DNA of 64,000 nt from Pseudophaeomoniella oleicola (lineage: Eukaryota; Ascomycota; Eurotiomycetes; Phaeomoniellales; Phaeomoniellaceae). The notes under the pieces are model-generated. The model did no database searches. It was not told the origin of the DNA and was given only the letters and a program-made list of their open reading frames with translations. Location of the stretch: contig QWDQ01000006.1 of NCBI GenBank assembly GCA_003868215.1, forward strand, positions 186,001 to 250,000, given 5' to 3'. The position numbers were made by a program, and so were the translations under genes. Shown one piece after another: positions 36,942 to 47,991 of this stretch. How positions within the stretch are numbered: the stretch's first letter is position 1; the number at the start of each line of letters is the position of its first letter.

Positions 36942-39237
36942 TCAGGTCTCCAACGTCTGATTCATCCACTCAATAACATCCGTCCAGAGATCCAGTTCCG
37001 CACCCGCTCCGTGAGTCTGCGCACTGCTAAAGAGCACATTTCGGAACGCCTCGACTTCTTCCAACATCTGGCCCTGGCCCTTCGATGCCAGGTTGCCGGC
37101 CATTGTCATCTCGCGCAACAACCCTTTTGCGGTGTAGTACGTGCTCTCGTCGTCCGGTTTCGAGTCGAAGCTGTTGGGCCAGCGGGAGTTGACGGACGTG
37201 GCGAGGGAGAGAATCGTGAGGGCGGAGAAGAGGTGAAGGGACTCCCAGAAACCGAATTTGGCTGTATGTCTCTCATGTTAATCTCGTTTCTGTAAAATCT
37301 CGACAGGGGATTTGGCGGGATGGCTATGGGGTAGCTTACTCATTCGTTCGCAACGGCGCAGATCGATGATGATGTTGAGATTGGTTCTCGCTGCTCGAAG
37401 ACAGGTGTTGGTCAGGTACCTCAGGTCTTCCTGACATGCTTTTGTCGTTTCATTGGATAGGAGATAGCTGATCTGCTTGAGAAATAAAGGTCGCAATAAC
37501 AGGATGAAACACTTTTGTGAAAAGAAGAAAAACGAGTCAGTACTTAGTGGCATGACCAATGTAGCGAGCAAGCAGGATATACCAACTACTACTTACCTGA
37601 TGATACCGTTGATACAGCGAAGCCAAAGACCGATCCCGCATCTGCTTCATCGCCGGCGGCATCCCATACTCCAGATCAAACGACATATGCGGCGGCAAGC
37701 GTGCCCGCACCGTCTCCAGCCTCTGCAGCGTCGGCCGCGTCAATTCGCCGACGTTGGTCGTGTCGTCTTTGCGCATGCGCTTCATGTTCTCGCAGATGTC
37801 GGCGTGGATGAAGGCGAGTTGGACTTGGGCGGTGAGCGTGTCGGCGTCGTGGAATTCGCTAGCTTGGGCGGCGTTGTGAGATGGCGGTAGAGTCGAGTCG
37901 TCCGGGTAGGTTAGTTCGACTTGGTCGATGTGGAAGGCGGGCGGGAGGCCCATTTCGGTGCTTGTCATGCGGTCGATGCAGTAGGTTGTCCACCAGATGC
38001 GTTTGCGGTGTTCGGCTTCGATGATGGAGAAGGGGGGTGTGGGGGAGGGTTGGTGGAGTCGTAGCATGTTGGACATTCGGGCGCTCAGGCCGGCGTACAT
38101 GTACGCGGCTTTCTTTCGGTGGAGGCTGTAGGAATAAAATGCCTAGATATGATACGTCCTTTCTTAGTGGATTTGGGTCTAGGATGGCAGCAAGAAACAT
38201 GCTTGGGCTTGAAAGACAATACTCACGATTAGGTTCAGTGCTTCAATCTGGTCGATTGTAGGGTCTTCATAGCGGACTTTGAGTAAGGCGAGGGCTTGTT
38301 CGAAAAACTCCGTACCCGGTGGAGGTGACGGGGACACAAGCTGACTCTGACGTGCCGTCTGTCCGGTCATGTTGGATTCATCTGGGAATAGATGGATTTG
38401 GGGTGCTTGTCCAACGTTGTAAGACTCCCCCAGGGCAAAGACAACCAGAAGACGGCAGAGCCATACCCGGTCTTTTGCTTCGACAGACACAGGGCTTTTG
38501 TACGTCATGTCTAGTCTGCTGCGAAAGCTTTCACGCAGGAACCAATGCCAATCATGGCCCAAGAAGGTGTCGAATTGGTCTAGAAGTATGAGAGCATATG
38601 GATATGGTGGCAGTTTGAAAGAACATGGAGGGTCTGATCTGCAGGTAAGTATCCATAAGGGTAAAGAGCTTACGCCTCTCCGGACTTACTTGAGGTATCA
38701 AAATTCAGCTGGAAATACTCATAAGGGGGTATCTGGGAAGGTTCCTCGTCTAACGCAGTACTTGATGGAATGATACCTCCACTTTGATAGTCGATGGCGC
38801 CGGGTGATGAGTGGCGGGGTTGGAGTCGTTTGAGCCTCGACACAAAGACCTCCGTTGTCGAGTTCTCTACCAGAGGATCGGGCAGTTGCTGAACACTGCT
38901 GCCATTTCTAGCAGACAACTCGGTTTTCGAAGCCAGTATTTCGGCATTGGAAGTTGCTGGAGAGCCACCGGTCGGGGCAATATTGCTTTGCCTCAATGCT
39001 CCAGCTTCGAGGCTACGAACGTAGCTTTCGGGTACAACAAGATTCCGATCACGTACAGGATATGTACATTCACGACTTGTCATTCGACAATTACGACAAG
39101 GTCTCTCTGAGGCACGTCAGTCTTGATTCAAACTTGCGGAATCCCAAGTATCGTGACCTACCTCGGGAGCACTTCACTTTGTGCTTATGGCAGCGGTGGC
39201 AGGCTGTGCTGATACGGCCGCCTGTATGAGGTCGCAT
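36942..39237 (-). CDS. Zn2Cys6 transcription factor (fungal_trans domain)
   Basis: Six exons fit: 39237-39162, 39106-38690, 38579-38227, 38142-37597, 37511-37340 and 37261-36942, giving 627 residues. The zinc cluster is C-x2-C-x6-C-x5-C-x2-C-x6-C at about 13-39 (CHRCHKHKVKC then CRNCRMTSREC), interrupted by intron 1. The fungal_trans domain has GHDWHWFLRESFRSRLDM, LHRKKAAYMYAGLSARMS and HRKRIWWTTYCIDRMTSTEMGLP. The C-terminus, KFGFWESLHLFSALTILSLA, is typical for the class. The transporter (39617-41429) lies behind it on the same strand, about 380 bp upstream of its start. Role: DNA-binding regulator; target unknown, but the transporter and the D-amino-acid oxidase are natural candidates. All phases agree; a small alternative acceptor for the last exon is possible. 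Confidence 0.88.
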
Positions 39238-39616
39238 GCCGTTGACAGCGCTTGCTCTACGCTTCATAACTGCTTACACGTTCTGAACATCTGCCTCGGT
39301 GATTATCAACTGAGATGGTTGAGGTGATACTACTTCGATAGGTATACGGATCATGTGGGGTCATCTCCACCAGTATATAAGCGCTACAGATAAGCTCCTT
39401 TGTTTTTGAACAAGTTTAAAGGAATTTATGTCTGCTGAATAGATTTATATACATTGATACAAAGGCTACATTGGGGTCCGAGATCTCTTATCATTTGAAA
39501 ACATATCAGACCTATATTTACTTTCTATCCCTACAACAGAGCCATCCATCTTATGGCTCTCGCCTGATCATTCATACACATAATTCGCACGAATATAGAT
39601 ATTGCGACATCCACTC
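39238..39616. other. Promoter of second regulator and 3' flank of transporter
   Basis: A 379 bp gap on the minus strand between the transporter stop and the start of the Zn2Cys6 gene. No clear motif is called. Confidence 0.45.
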
Positions 39617-41429
39617 TCAAGTCGAGTACCTAAACAAAGGACTTGTGTCTCCCATCTCTGACAGATCTTCCTCGCTATACTTTCTGCGGATCTCATCAAG
39701 GTCCATTGCCGCTCGTTTGGCGTTGATGCGCTTTAGCATGAAGTAGTAGATGACGGGCCAGATGCAGCCAAATGCGGCCAACATTCCTATGCTAATACCA
39801 AAACCAACTGGATAAATAGGTGCCTGACTCGAGATGTATATATTGGATCCGACGATCTGCAAATCCATTTGTTAGAAATCTGATCATGACCTGAAGACCA
39901 CAAAGGGAGGACTCACACCACCAAGTTGAGAAAAGCTGACCATAGCCCCTATACCAACGGCGCGCTTCATTGTGCCGGCACAGTTGAGGGATACCCAAGC
40001 AGTGACGGCTGGTGATATCGGGTACAAGCCACCAGTGGTGAGGAAGACACCGAACAAAGTCACACCGGGAACGGCAGGATATCTGACGCTGACGAACATG
40101 ACGATGAACCCGCAGAGAGCCATGATGTTTGGCAATAGGACTGAAAGCATTCTCTTCTGGTACCGATCCGCAGCCCAGCCGGAGAATGTTGTAACAATAC
40201 AAGCGAAGACATATGGTGGAACCGTCATTGCCTGGGCATTAGCTGCTGAGTATCCAAGGTTACTGATGATCGTTGGTAAAACGAAGCTATATCCGTACAC
40301 GGCGACACAGAGAGTAAACTCTATGAGGGCGACGGCATAGATGTGAAAAGACTTGAAAGCCATTGCGGCGTGCTTCCACGAGAACTCTGATTGTTCAGCG
40401 ACGCCCGTGCCGCCTCCCGCCGAGAACTTGTTGCGAAGGATCAGAAATCGCTTCTCCTCAGGAGTAAGCCATTTTCCGACTTTTACTGGCGTATCATACA
40501 CAACCCAGTATGCTGCCAAGGAAAGCAAGACAGTGAAAACACCTAGGTTATACGTCAGCGACCACCGCCAGAACAGATTGGCAGTAAGGGAGAATAACCT
40601 TCAATGCAATAAATGAACCGCCATCCTCGATAGCCCCAAGTATGATCCAACTGTCCAATGCCATAAGCGAGAAGGCCAGAGAAGGCGCCAGCAGCAGATG
40701 CTCCAGAGTAGAATATTGCCATCCGAGCATGAATCTCTCGCGGAGAATACCAAGACGTTAGGACGAAAGAACAACCTGGAAACACGCCCGCCTCAACTAT
40801 ACCCAGGAGAACTCGAAATGCCGCCCATCCACCAAAGTTGTTTTGGAGCGACGTACACACCAGAATAATAGAGACTGATAGAAGAAGAGTCGGAAGCCAG
40901 ATTTTAGGACCAAATCGTTTTAAGGCGATGTTGGATGGTACACCACCTACAGCATAGGTGACGAAGAAGATGGACAGGCAGGTATTCCACTGTTGGCCGC
41001 TTAAACCGAGATCCGCTGCGGCTCCGAAAAGTCTCGCGTTTCCTGGCAATCAACATCACCGTCAGTCAACTTTCTGTGGGACAAAGGTATGTGTGTACTG
41101 ACCGACGTTTGTGCGATCTACGTATGACATGAGGTAAATCAAGATTAATTGTGGCAACACATGCCAACTTGAAATCAATGGCATTAGCAGATGCCAATTT
41201 CAGGATTGTACTGCACATACTCGACTTTGCGAATGAGTTTCTTGAGTCGGTCTCCCGAGAATTCGTGATTCAACTCTAGAAATTGCTCGTACTCGGAGAT
41301 GTCATTGGTCGTCCCTAGTCCAGGGCCATACTCTTTGGATGAGACTTCGGATGGGTCATTGACGTTGCCCGTCTTTTCGTCCTGAACGTTTCCATGCAAG
41401 TCACGACTGACATCCATCGTGGGTGCCAT
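39617..41429 (-). CDS. MFS transporter, Dal5/anion:cation symporter type
   Basis: Exons 41429-41221, 41167-41103, 41042-40599, 40542-39917 and 39856-39617 give 527 residues. Helix 1 with the conserved LIYLMSYVDRTNVGNARLFG sequence, NTCLSIFFVTYAVGGVPSN, the GIVEAGVFPGCSFVLTSWY helix and WRFIYCIEG place it in the allantoate/nicotinate/carboxylate permease group (Dal5-like). It should carry an organic anion, amino-acid derivative or vitamin across the plasma membrane; the substrate is not readable. Donors at introns 2 and 3 (GTCAGT, GTTATT) are weak but the phases fit. It shares an 863 bp divergent promoter with the D-amino-acid oxidase and is in line with the second Zn2Cys6 gene, so co-expression is plausible. 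Confidence 0.9.
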
Positions 41430-42292
41430 ATTGATCGAGAACTTGAAGATACGGGAGCAGCGTATCTGTGGTCAAAAAGGCGAAGTTGAAGGATATCGAT
41501 GGTGACAGCGGGAGAGCAGCTGGGGAGACCAGAGATTGAACAACTCTTTTATAGATATGTTAGGAGATCGGGAAACCAGTATCAGAGTCTAATACCGAGT
41601 CTAGCCCCCTGATAGGGGGAAGACCAGAGGTAATGGGGAACGCTACTGCAACCAGATAAGAACCTGGAAGGCATAATGTTGTTCTGATATTGACAGGCCT
41701 GGAGTGTAGATCGATCCTTGACTTGACAAAGCACAGGCAGAGGTGAAGTCTGCAAAAGACCGAGTCTGATATCTGAGGTACAGCGTTGGATGAGTCTGAT
41801 GTTGGTTGATTTGGGGGGAGATTTCCGAAAGCCGAAGACAGATCGGCCGGAGAAGTTCCCAAAGCCTAGTGCCAACTCGGCTTTCACGGATTAGTGGCCG
41901 GTGATCTTCCCGCAAACCGTTCAATGCTTGAATATCCAATGGCATCGTTATCAGTACAGTTCTCTCGGTTATCCTACACCTATCTACTACGTCCGTATTA
42001 ATTCCAACACGGACGGGCATTGACGGTTGAGCATCTGCCATGGATCCTATCAGACCCACCATTTGGCGATAGCCGTAACTCGGCGACGAAGGCTACGCTG
42101 CTCCAGATCCGTTCCGCGAATAAGGTACTCGACGCAGGACATGGAGGCTCTTCACGTCTCTCCCCAACGACAATATTAATTGTCTCTCTATCCTTTTTGT
42201 CTTGCAGTTCCCAGGCATTTTTGCGATCCGAGAAGTCTTTGAAACGGCTTGATAATTATACTATCACGAACTCAGTGAAAGCATTCTACAAC
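41430..42292. promoter_or_regulatory. Divergent promoter between transporter and D-amino-acid oxidase
   Basis: An 863 bp gap between two divergent gene starts. It includes scattered CCG and CGG trinucleotides that could form Zn2Cys6 half-sites, but no single operator stands out by eye. A shared regulator is an inference from the layout only. Confidence 0.45.
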
Positions 42293-43630
42293 ATGCCAAA
42301 AATCACTATTGTTGGTGCCGGGTAAGGACTTTATGACCTCGATATTGTGCCACAATTGACGACGTTCCCTAGTATCACCGGCATGGCCATTGCGAGTATG
42401 CTCTCCAGGTCACATGATGTAACCATCATTGCACGCGATCTCCCCGGAGACGGCGAGAGCCTCGGATGGGCTAGTCCCTGGGCGGGAGCTGTCTTTTTAG
42501 GACTTGATGGCTCAACTCCTCGCGAACAGAGGATGCAAGCCGATTCATTCGCCTTTTTGTGGGCTCTTGCTCAAAGCAACCCGGAATCAAGCGTCAGAGT
42601 AGGTCTTGGATTCTATTGATACAATGTTCGTTCATCTGATCCGAAGCCCTTGACAGAGAATAGAAATGCACGATTTGCAGGATGAAACTCCATTGGAAAA
42701 AATCTGGTACCGAGATATGATGCCAGAGGTGAGCACCTGTCCGACTATTGGAGAGCCAGCTACTCACTTCATGCCAGTTCCGTGTCATGTCGCCTGACGA
42801 GCTTCCTGCAGGCGTTAAGCTGGGGATGAGCTGTAAGTCCCCTTTCCCTTGTTATTGTGAGCTTTAGTCCCTGGAGACTGACTCGGCACAGACAAGACGG
42901 TGGTGATTACGCCAACTACATTTCTCCCGTGGCTTCGGAAAAGGCTCGAGAATGCCGGCGTGAAATTTGTCCGCAAGAATCTGGAGTCGCTATCTGATTT
43001 GAAAGGCTACGGTCATGACGTGCTCGTCAACGCTACCGGTTGGGGAGCCAAGTTTCTCGCAGATGTCGCCGATCAAGGTGTTCAACAGATTCGAGGACAA
43101 ACCGTCTTGGTCAAGACGGATTATGACAAGGTGTTTATGCGTCACGGCAAGGACTACACATATGTTATTTCCAGACTCGACGGAACGGCGATTCTCGGAG
43201 GCATAAAACAGATTGACAAGACGTAAGATGCCTTCCCGAACTATCGAGATTAGCCTGCTGACTTTATGCTTTTAGGTATCCCGAAGTTGATCAGGATATC
43301 AAGTTGGATGTAAGTCTCCCTTTCACCACGTCAGCTTTCCCGTGCATTCAAACTAAATCCATCCAGATTATGCGACGCGTACACGAGAACGTCCCGCACA
43401 AGTTCCCCGGTACCCAGGTCGCCGATTTCGAGGTCATCCGGGACAATGTAGGTATCCGTCCCGGAAGGCCTTCGGGGGTTCGCGTGGAAAAGGAGGTCGT
43501 CGATGGCGAACAGATTGTCCACGCTTATGGGACAGGCGGTGGTGGTTACGTCTTCAGTTTCGGGTTGGCTCGTGCTGCAGGAACCCTGGTCAACGACTTC
43601 TTATTTACGCCGCCGAAGGCAAAGTTATAA
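42293..43630 (+). CDS. D-amino-acid oxidase (FAD), peroxisomal
   Basis: Seven exons: 42293-42321, 42373-42598, 42657-42728, 42778-42832, 42892-43222, 43276-43309 and 43367-43630, giving 336 residues. The enzyme deaminates D-amino acids to 2-oxo acids with H2O2. The N-terminal ITIVGAGITGMAIA is the FAD Rossmann motif; SLGWASPWAGAVF, NATGWGAKFLADV and GQTVLVKTDY follow; GIRPGRPSGVRVE carries the substrate-binding Arg, and HAYGTGGGGYVFSFG is the C-terminal FAD signature. The last three residues are AKL, a PTS1 peroxisome signal, right for a peroxide-forming enzyme. The closest alternative is D-aspartate oxidase, which has the same fold; the active-site residues I can see do not settle it. It is divergent from the Dal5-type transporter. 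Confidence 0.93.
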
Positions 43631-44129
43631 GTAGGTATCCAAATGGCCCATAGATGGTGTTCCAGTACCGAAAGACAATATAGAATGCCAAATTTGACAC
43701 TCACATTCGCGAATACCTTTATTGGGGAACATCCAATATCCAGTCTTCAGCTTTGGTCTCGATGCAGATGATGGGCTTCTTAGAAATATAATCCAATATA
43801 TCGTTGTGCTCCCCATCATAACAACCTGACGAAACCGCACTGGACGTATCGACTGTCCATTCATATCTAATCCAACCCTCTCAATTTACCACGAACCCCA
43901 TTAATAGTCAAGCCCGTCCCGTTAACATAGCCACTCTCAGAAACCCCCTATGCAACATGTCTTCCTGCTTTGACAATAGTAATCTGTAATTAACCTTTGT
44001 CACAAAACATCCATACACTTTGAAGAAATTTACCACCCTTTGTTGCCAAAGAAAAAGGAAAAGGTTTATATTTTACCCTGCTCCAAATTTTCATTGAAAT
44101 CGCGAGTTTTATATGACCCGAGTTATTTC
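43631..44129. other. Intergenic: 3' of oxidase, 5' of tRNA
   Basis: About 500 bp with no gene. The 3' UTR of the oxidase and the upstream flank of the tRNA lie here. Confidence 0.5.
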
Positions 44130-44219
44130 GGCCGGTTAGCGCAATGGTAGCGCGTAGCTCTCCTATCGCGCATATGTTTGGTAAAGCTAAGGTTGTGGGT
44201 TCGAGTCCCATGCTGGTCG
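44130..44219 (+). tRNA. tRNA-Arg (anticodon CCU), with intron
   Basis: A full cloverleaf can be drawn: acceptor stem GGCCGGT with GCTGGTC (with wobble pairs) and discriminator G at 44219; D stem GCGC/GCGC with loop AATGGTA; anticodon stem TAGCT/AGCTA; loop starting CT then CCT at 44162-44164; variable loop AGGTT; T stem GTGGG/CCCAT with loop TTCGAGT. An 18-base intron (44166-44183) follows position 37. The body resembles yeast tRNA-Arg(CCU), including AATGGTA and GGGTTCGAGTCCC. Internal A and B boxes are present. It decodes AGG. Confidence 0.92.
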
Positions 44220-44222
44220 CTC

Positions 44223-44230
44223 TTTTTTTT
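44223..44230 (+). terminator. RNA polymerase III terminator
   Basis: Eight T residues directly after the tRNA 3' end, the standard Pol III stop signal. Confidence 0.9.
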
Positions 44231-44799
44231 CTCTTTTGGTTATATACACCTATGGCTGATTTGATAATAATCTATCTGCAGTCCTTTATTTTTTGCCTCA
44301 GCGGTGTTTGTCTAATTCGCTGAAATGTGGGTGGGTGAGATCTTAGGGAGAATTAATTATGGGCGGGCGGAATTGGGGGACGGAATGAATAGGGCGGAAA
44401 TCTTACTGGGGGTTAGTTAACTCAGGGGAAGCATAAGGATTTTATGAAGATGATGATGACTCTGACTTATGTCCCAGTTCACAGTTGGAAAGGCATGTTC
44501 TGATACGGTGTATGCTCCATATATGATTAACTGAGAGTCTATGTACTGTAGTCCTCACTGTCTTGAATCAGGACCAATGTTCTGTATAAAATGGGGTGCG
44601 TGGAGTAGTAACTTATGCCCCATACCATAGTACATAAGCTCAGTAATAAATACTTCAAACTTGCAACTGTCCACATGCTCAACTCGCAAATTCTGTCAAT
44701 GTGGTATAGAATTCTGTAGATGCACATACTGATTGTCCATCGTTTATTTGTATTATTCTCTCCCTTCTAATCTTGTCTGGTTTGGCGTTGTTAATTCAA
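44231..44799. other. Intergenic before the DHCR24-like gene
   Basis: No gene or strong repeat is visible. The region is AT-rich and leads to a TATA-like element. Confidence 0.5.
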
Positions 44800-44808
44800 T
44801 ATAAATAG
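44800..44808 (+). promoter_or_regulatory. TATA-like element for the DHCR24-like gene
   Basis: TATAAATAG lies about 120 bp upstream of the chosen ATG (44929), a workable distance for a fungal promoter. It stands out against the surrounding sequence but is not otherwise verified. Confidence 0.5.
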
Positions 44809-44928
44809 AGAAGGGTTGCTTGTGCACTGGGAAAAATTTGCTTGAACGTTACTTTCTACATCAGGTATTCAGCGATTGGAGCACAAACGGTGCACGTACT
44901 TCAGATCATTTCCTGGGGAAGTCTTGAG

Positions 44929-46539
44929 ATGCAACGACATGCGGCCATCGTGGCCGACATAGCCGCCAAAGTCCGTCGTTTCAACGAGCTCAAGGTCCCA
45001 TTCCGGATATCCCACGGCTCGACAAACAGCACCCGTCTCTCGACGCGCCAGAAGAACCAAATCCTCGACACCAGCGCCCTACGCTATGTTCTTAAAGTCG
45101 ACACGCAGAAGAAGACGGCGTTGGTCGAGCCGAATGTGCCCATGGATAAGCTTGCAGACGTCACGATGAGGTACGGTTTGATTCCTCCGGTCGTCATGGA
45201 ATTTCCCGGGATCACGGCTGGGGGAGGGTACGCAGGCACGAGCGGCGAGAGCAGTTCGTTCAAGCACGGCTTCTTCGACCGCACGGTGGAGAAGGTCGAG
45301 ATGGTCTTGGCGGACGGCGAGGTCGTAACGGCGAGCGAGAACGAACGAGCGGACTTGTTCCACGGAGCAGCGGGTGCGTTGGGGACGTTGGGGATCACGA
45401 CGTTGCTCGAACTCAGGCTCGAAGATGCAAAGTCTCATGTCGAAACGACGTATCACCCCGTCTCGAGCGTCTCGGAGGCTGTCACCAAGATCCGCGAGCT
45501 CACCACGCGTTCCGATCTAGACTACGTGGATGGGATACTCTTCTCGCCTAACCATGGCGCCCTTGTCACCGGTCGCCTCACCGATGCGATCAACCCTGCA
45601 ACCCCCGTACGCACCTTCACCAACCCCTGGGACCCCTGGTTCTACCTGCACGCGCAATCAGTCACGACAAAGAACCCGAAAACGCCAACGACCGAATCAA
45701 TCCCCCTCTACGACTATCTCTTCCGCTACGACCGCGGCGGCTTCTGGGTCGGCCGCTCTGCTTTCCACTACATGCTGAATTTCCCCTTCACCCGGTTCAC
45801 GCGCTGGTTCCTCGATGACTTCCTGCGCACGCGCATGCTGTACAAGGCCCTGCACGCGAGCGGGTATTCGCGACAGTACGTCGTGCAGGATCTCGCGCTG
45901 CCGTACATGACGGCCGAGGAATTCATCGATTACACCGCCGACGAATTCAACATCTGGCCGCTCTGGTTGTGTCCGTTGAAACAAAGCCCGAGTCCGACGA
46001 TGCATCCGCACAACACCACACACCATGACATCATCTCTTCCTCTTCCTCTCCCTCTTCTTCCACCTCCACCTCCACCTCCTCCCTCCCCCCTCTTCTAAA
46101 TATCGGCCTCTGGGGTTTCGGCCCCTCCAACCCCTCCACCTTCACCCGCCTAAACCTCTCCCTCGAACGCAAACTCCGCCAACTCGGCGGCATGAAATGG
46201 CTCTACGCGCAAACCTACTACACCGAACCCGACTTCTGGGCCATGTTCGACAAGCGCTGGTATGACAACTTACGTACCAAGTACAAGGCGACTGGGCTGC
46301 CGAGTGTTTTTGATAAGGTGAAGCGGAGGGAGGGGGAGGGTAAAATGGAGGAAGAGCGGCAGGGATGGAAGATGAAGGTGGCGGGTGTGAGGCCCGTGGG
46401 TGGGTTGTGGGGGATTTGGAAGGCGATGAGGAGTGGAGTGTGGAGGGGGGTCAAGAGGGGGAGGAAGGGGTGGGAGGATGTTGATTTGACGGGCGTGGAA
46501 AAAGGGGAAGATGAACAGAAGGAGAAGAAGAAGCGTTGA
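44929..46539 (+). CDS. FAD-dependent oxidoreductase, DHCR24/sterol-reductase-like
   Basis: One exon. The first in-frame ATG is 44929 (MQRHAAIVADI), giving 536 residues; the open frame continues upstream but without ATG. The FAD-binding PCMH domain is clear: FRISHGSTNSTR, TALVEPNVPMDKLADVT, the MEFPGITAGGGYAGTSGESS loop, and LFHGAAGALGTLGI. This matches the 24-dehydrocholesterol reductase (Dwarf1/Diminuto) group, which reduces sterol C24 double bonds or acts on related lipids. A TATA-like site and a tRNA lie upstream. Two oddities: a Ser/Thr-rich insert (near 46036-46087) with long CT runs, and a strongly basic/acidic tail ending in EKKKR. The enzyme class is confident; the exact substrate is not. 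Confidence 0.85.
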   Translation: MQRHAAIVADIAAKVRRFNELKVPFRISHGSTNSTRLSTRQKNQILDTSALRYVLKVDTQKKTALVEPNVPMDKLADVTMRYGLIPPVVMEFPGITAGGGYAGTSGESSSFKHGFFDRTVEKVEMVLADGEVVTASENERADLFHGAAGALGTLGITTLLELRLEDAKSHVETTYHPVSSVSEAVTKIRELTTRSDLDYVDGILFSPNHGALVTGRLTDAINPATPVRTFTNPWDPWFYLHAQSVTTKNPKTPTTESIPLYDYLFRYDRGGFWVGRSAFHYMLNFPFTRFTRWFLDDFLRTRMLYKALHASGYSRQYVVQDLALPYMTAEEFIDYTADEFNIWPLWLCPLKQSPSPTMHPHNTTHHDIISSSSSPSSSTSTSTSSLPPLLNIGLWGFGPSNPSTFTRLNLSLERKLRQLGGMKWLYAQTYYTEPDFWAMFDKRWYDNLRTKYKATGLPSVFDKVKRREGEGKMEEERQGWKMKVAGVRPVGGLWGIWKAMRSGVWRGVKRGRKGWEDVDLTGVEKGEDEQKEKKKR

Positions 46540-46793
46540 TGACGAATCAAGGATCTATATAGATTATATTGAAATCAAGTTTGACGCTATAACAACTTCC
46601 TAATCCTGGGTTCCGTTATGATTGAAAATTTTCAAGATCTATATCGCCGAATGAGATCACTATTCTTGCACCTAAGAGCGAACGAACTACCCGGTTCATT
46701 TTCCTCTCAAGGAGTAAAGTCTCAAGGAGTAAAGACCAAAGTGTGATTGATCCCGCATCAAATCACCCTTAACCATATTCCCCGAACATGAGA

Positions 46794-47991
46794 TCAACTT
46801 CCAACCTCGCCATCTCTCGTATACGTATCCCCACTAACCCTATCCCCCGCATTTTCCTCAACGTCTGCTTCCTTCTTTCTGTTTCCTCCGCCTCCACCGA
46901 CGAAAGGGATCACGGTTGTCAATCCGGAAGACTTCGCGTGAGGATGCTGCCAGGGTTCGTAGTGGACGCCGTCGACGGCGATGGGTTCTTCTTGGAAGAT
47001 GTACATGAACCAGTAGTAGCCGCCGCAGAAGAGGGCGCCGCCGAGGATGTTGCCGAGGCCGGCGGGGATGATGCCTTTCCAGATGTAGAGGCCGACGCTG
47101 ATTTCGGGGGCGCCTACCCATATGCCCATCGGGACGAAGAACCTTGGAGGAGGGAAGACATGTTAGTCACTTTCTGTGATATAGTACACATCTTAAGAAA
47201 GAGGGTGTTGGTCAAGGATAAGGGGTTAGAGAACTTACATGTTTGCGACAACGTGATCAAGTCCAAGGGATACGAATGCGAAAATGGGCCACCAAATCCC
47301 CGCAATCTTAGAGACCAGCTCCCGGCCCTGCAGACCGAAGAAACATGCCAGACAGACAAGCCAGTTGCAGCCTATGCCACGGAGGAAGACCATGTGCCAT
47401 GTGGGCGTGACTTGCTTCCTTGTCGCAAACGTAATGGCTTCTTCTTTGTAAGGAGATGCGTCGAAGATGCCGCCATCTGTGTTCGGGATGTTAGGTAAAA
47501 GACAGCAATGGAAGCAGGGAATACGCACAGCCAAAGACGATAGAAACCATAAACAGAGCACCTGCGAGGTTTCCCCAAAAGGTGACAAACCTGTAGAGGA
47601 AGGTGTAAGCTATGTTATCATTTCAGCCGCGGTAAATAACTAACCAATGCAACAGCATCTTGGTAATAGACAACCTTCGATGCAATACCGCGACAGTGGT
47701 ATACATGAACGTTCCGGTACATAGATCCGCGCCTGTCAGGACAATCATAACCAACCCGTAAGGAAACACGATAGCAGCGATCGTCCTGATGAGGCCTGGA
47801 GCATTTTCTTGAAACCATGGACTGGCATTGGTGCTGAGTGATGTAGCCGCGGCGAATGCCAAAAGCGCTCCGGCGGACACACCGGATAAAAAGACTTTGT
47901 GAATTGACATGTTGCCTTTGTGCACGCCCGCTCGGGAGACCATTTCGATCACCTGCGATGGTGTATATGCATTGTAATTAAGGGATGCCAT
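46794..47991 (-). CDS. Formate/nitrite transporter (FNT family)
   Basis: Exons 47991-47645, 47590-47529, 47476-47239 and 47142-46794 give 331 residues. FNT family channels move nitrite or formate across the plasma membrane; Aspergillus NitA is the known fungal example. Diagnostic segments: SGVSAGALLAFAAATSL, PYGLVMIVLTGADLCTGTFM, WGNLAGALFMVSIVFG, FLRGIGCNWLVCLACFFG, and FVSLGLDHVVANMFFVPMGIW with the filter-like His. The C-terminus is Gly-rich and charged. Introns are short and phases agree throughout. It is convergent with the DHCR24-like gene over a 254 bp gap. Nitrogen regulation is likely by analogy but no clear GATA cluster was scored. Confidence 0.93.

Noticed and set aside
46788-47498. 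236-codon open frame opposite the FNT transporter
   Set aside because: It is an antisense shadow of a clear transporter gene, with an Ala/Asp/Glu-rich composition caused by the reverse complement.
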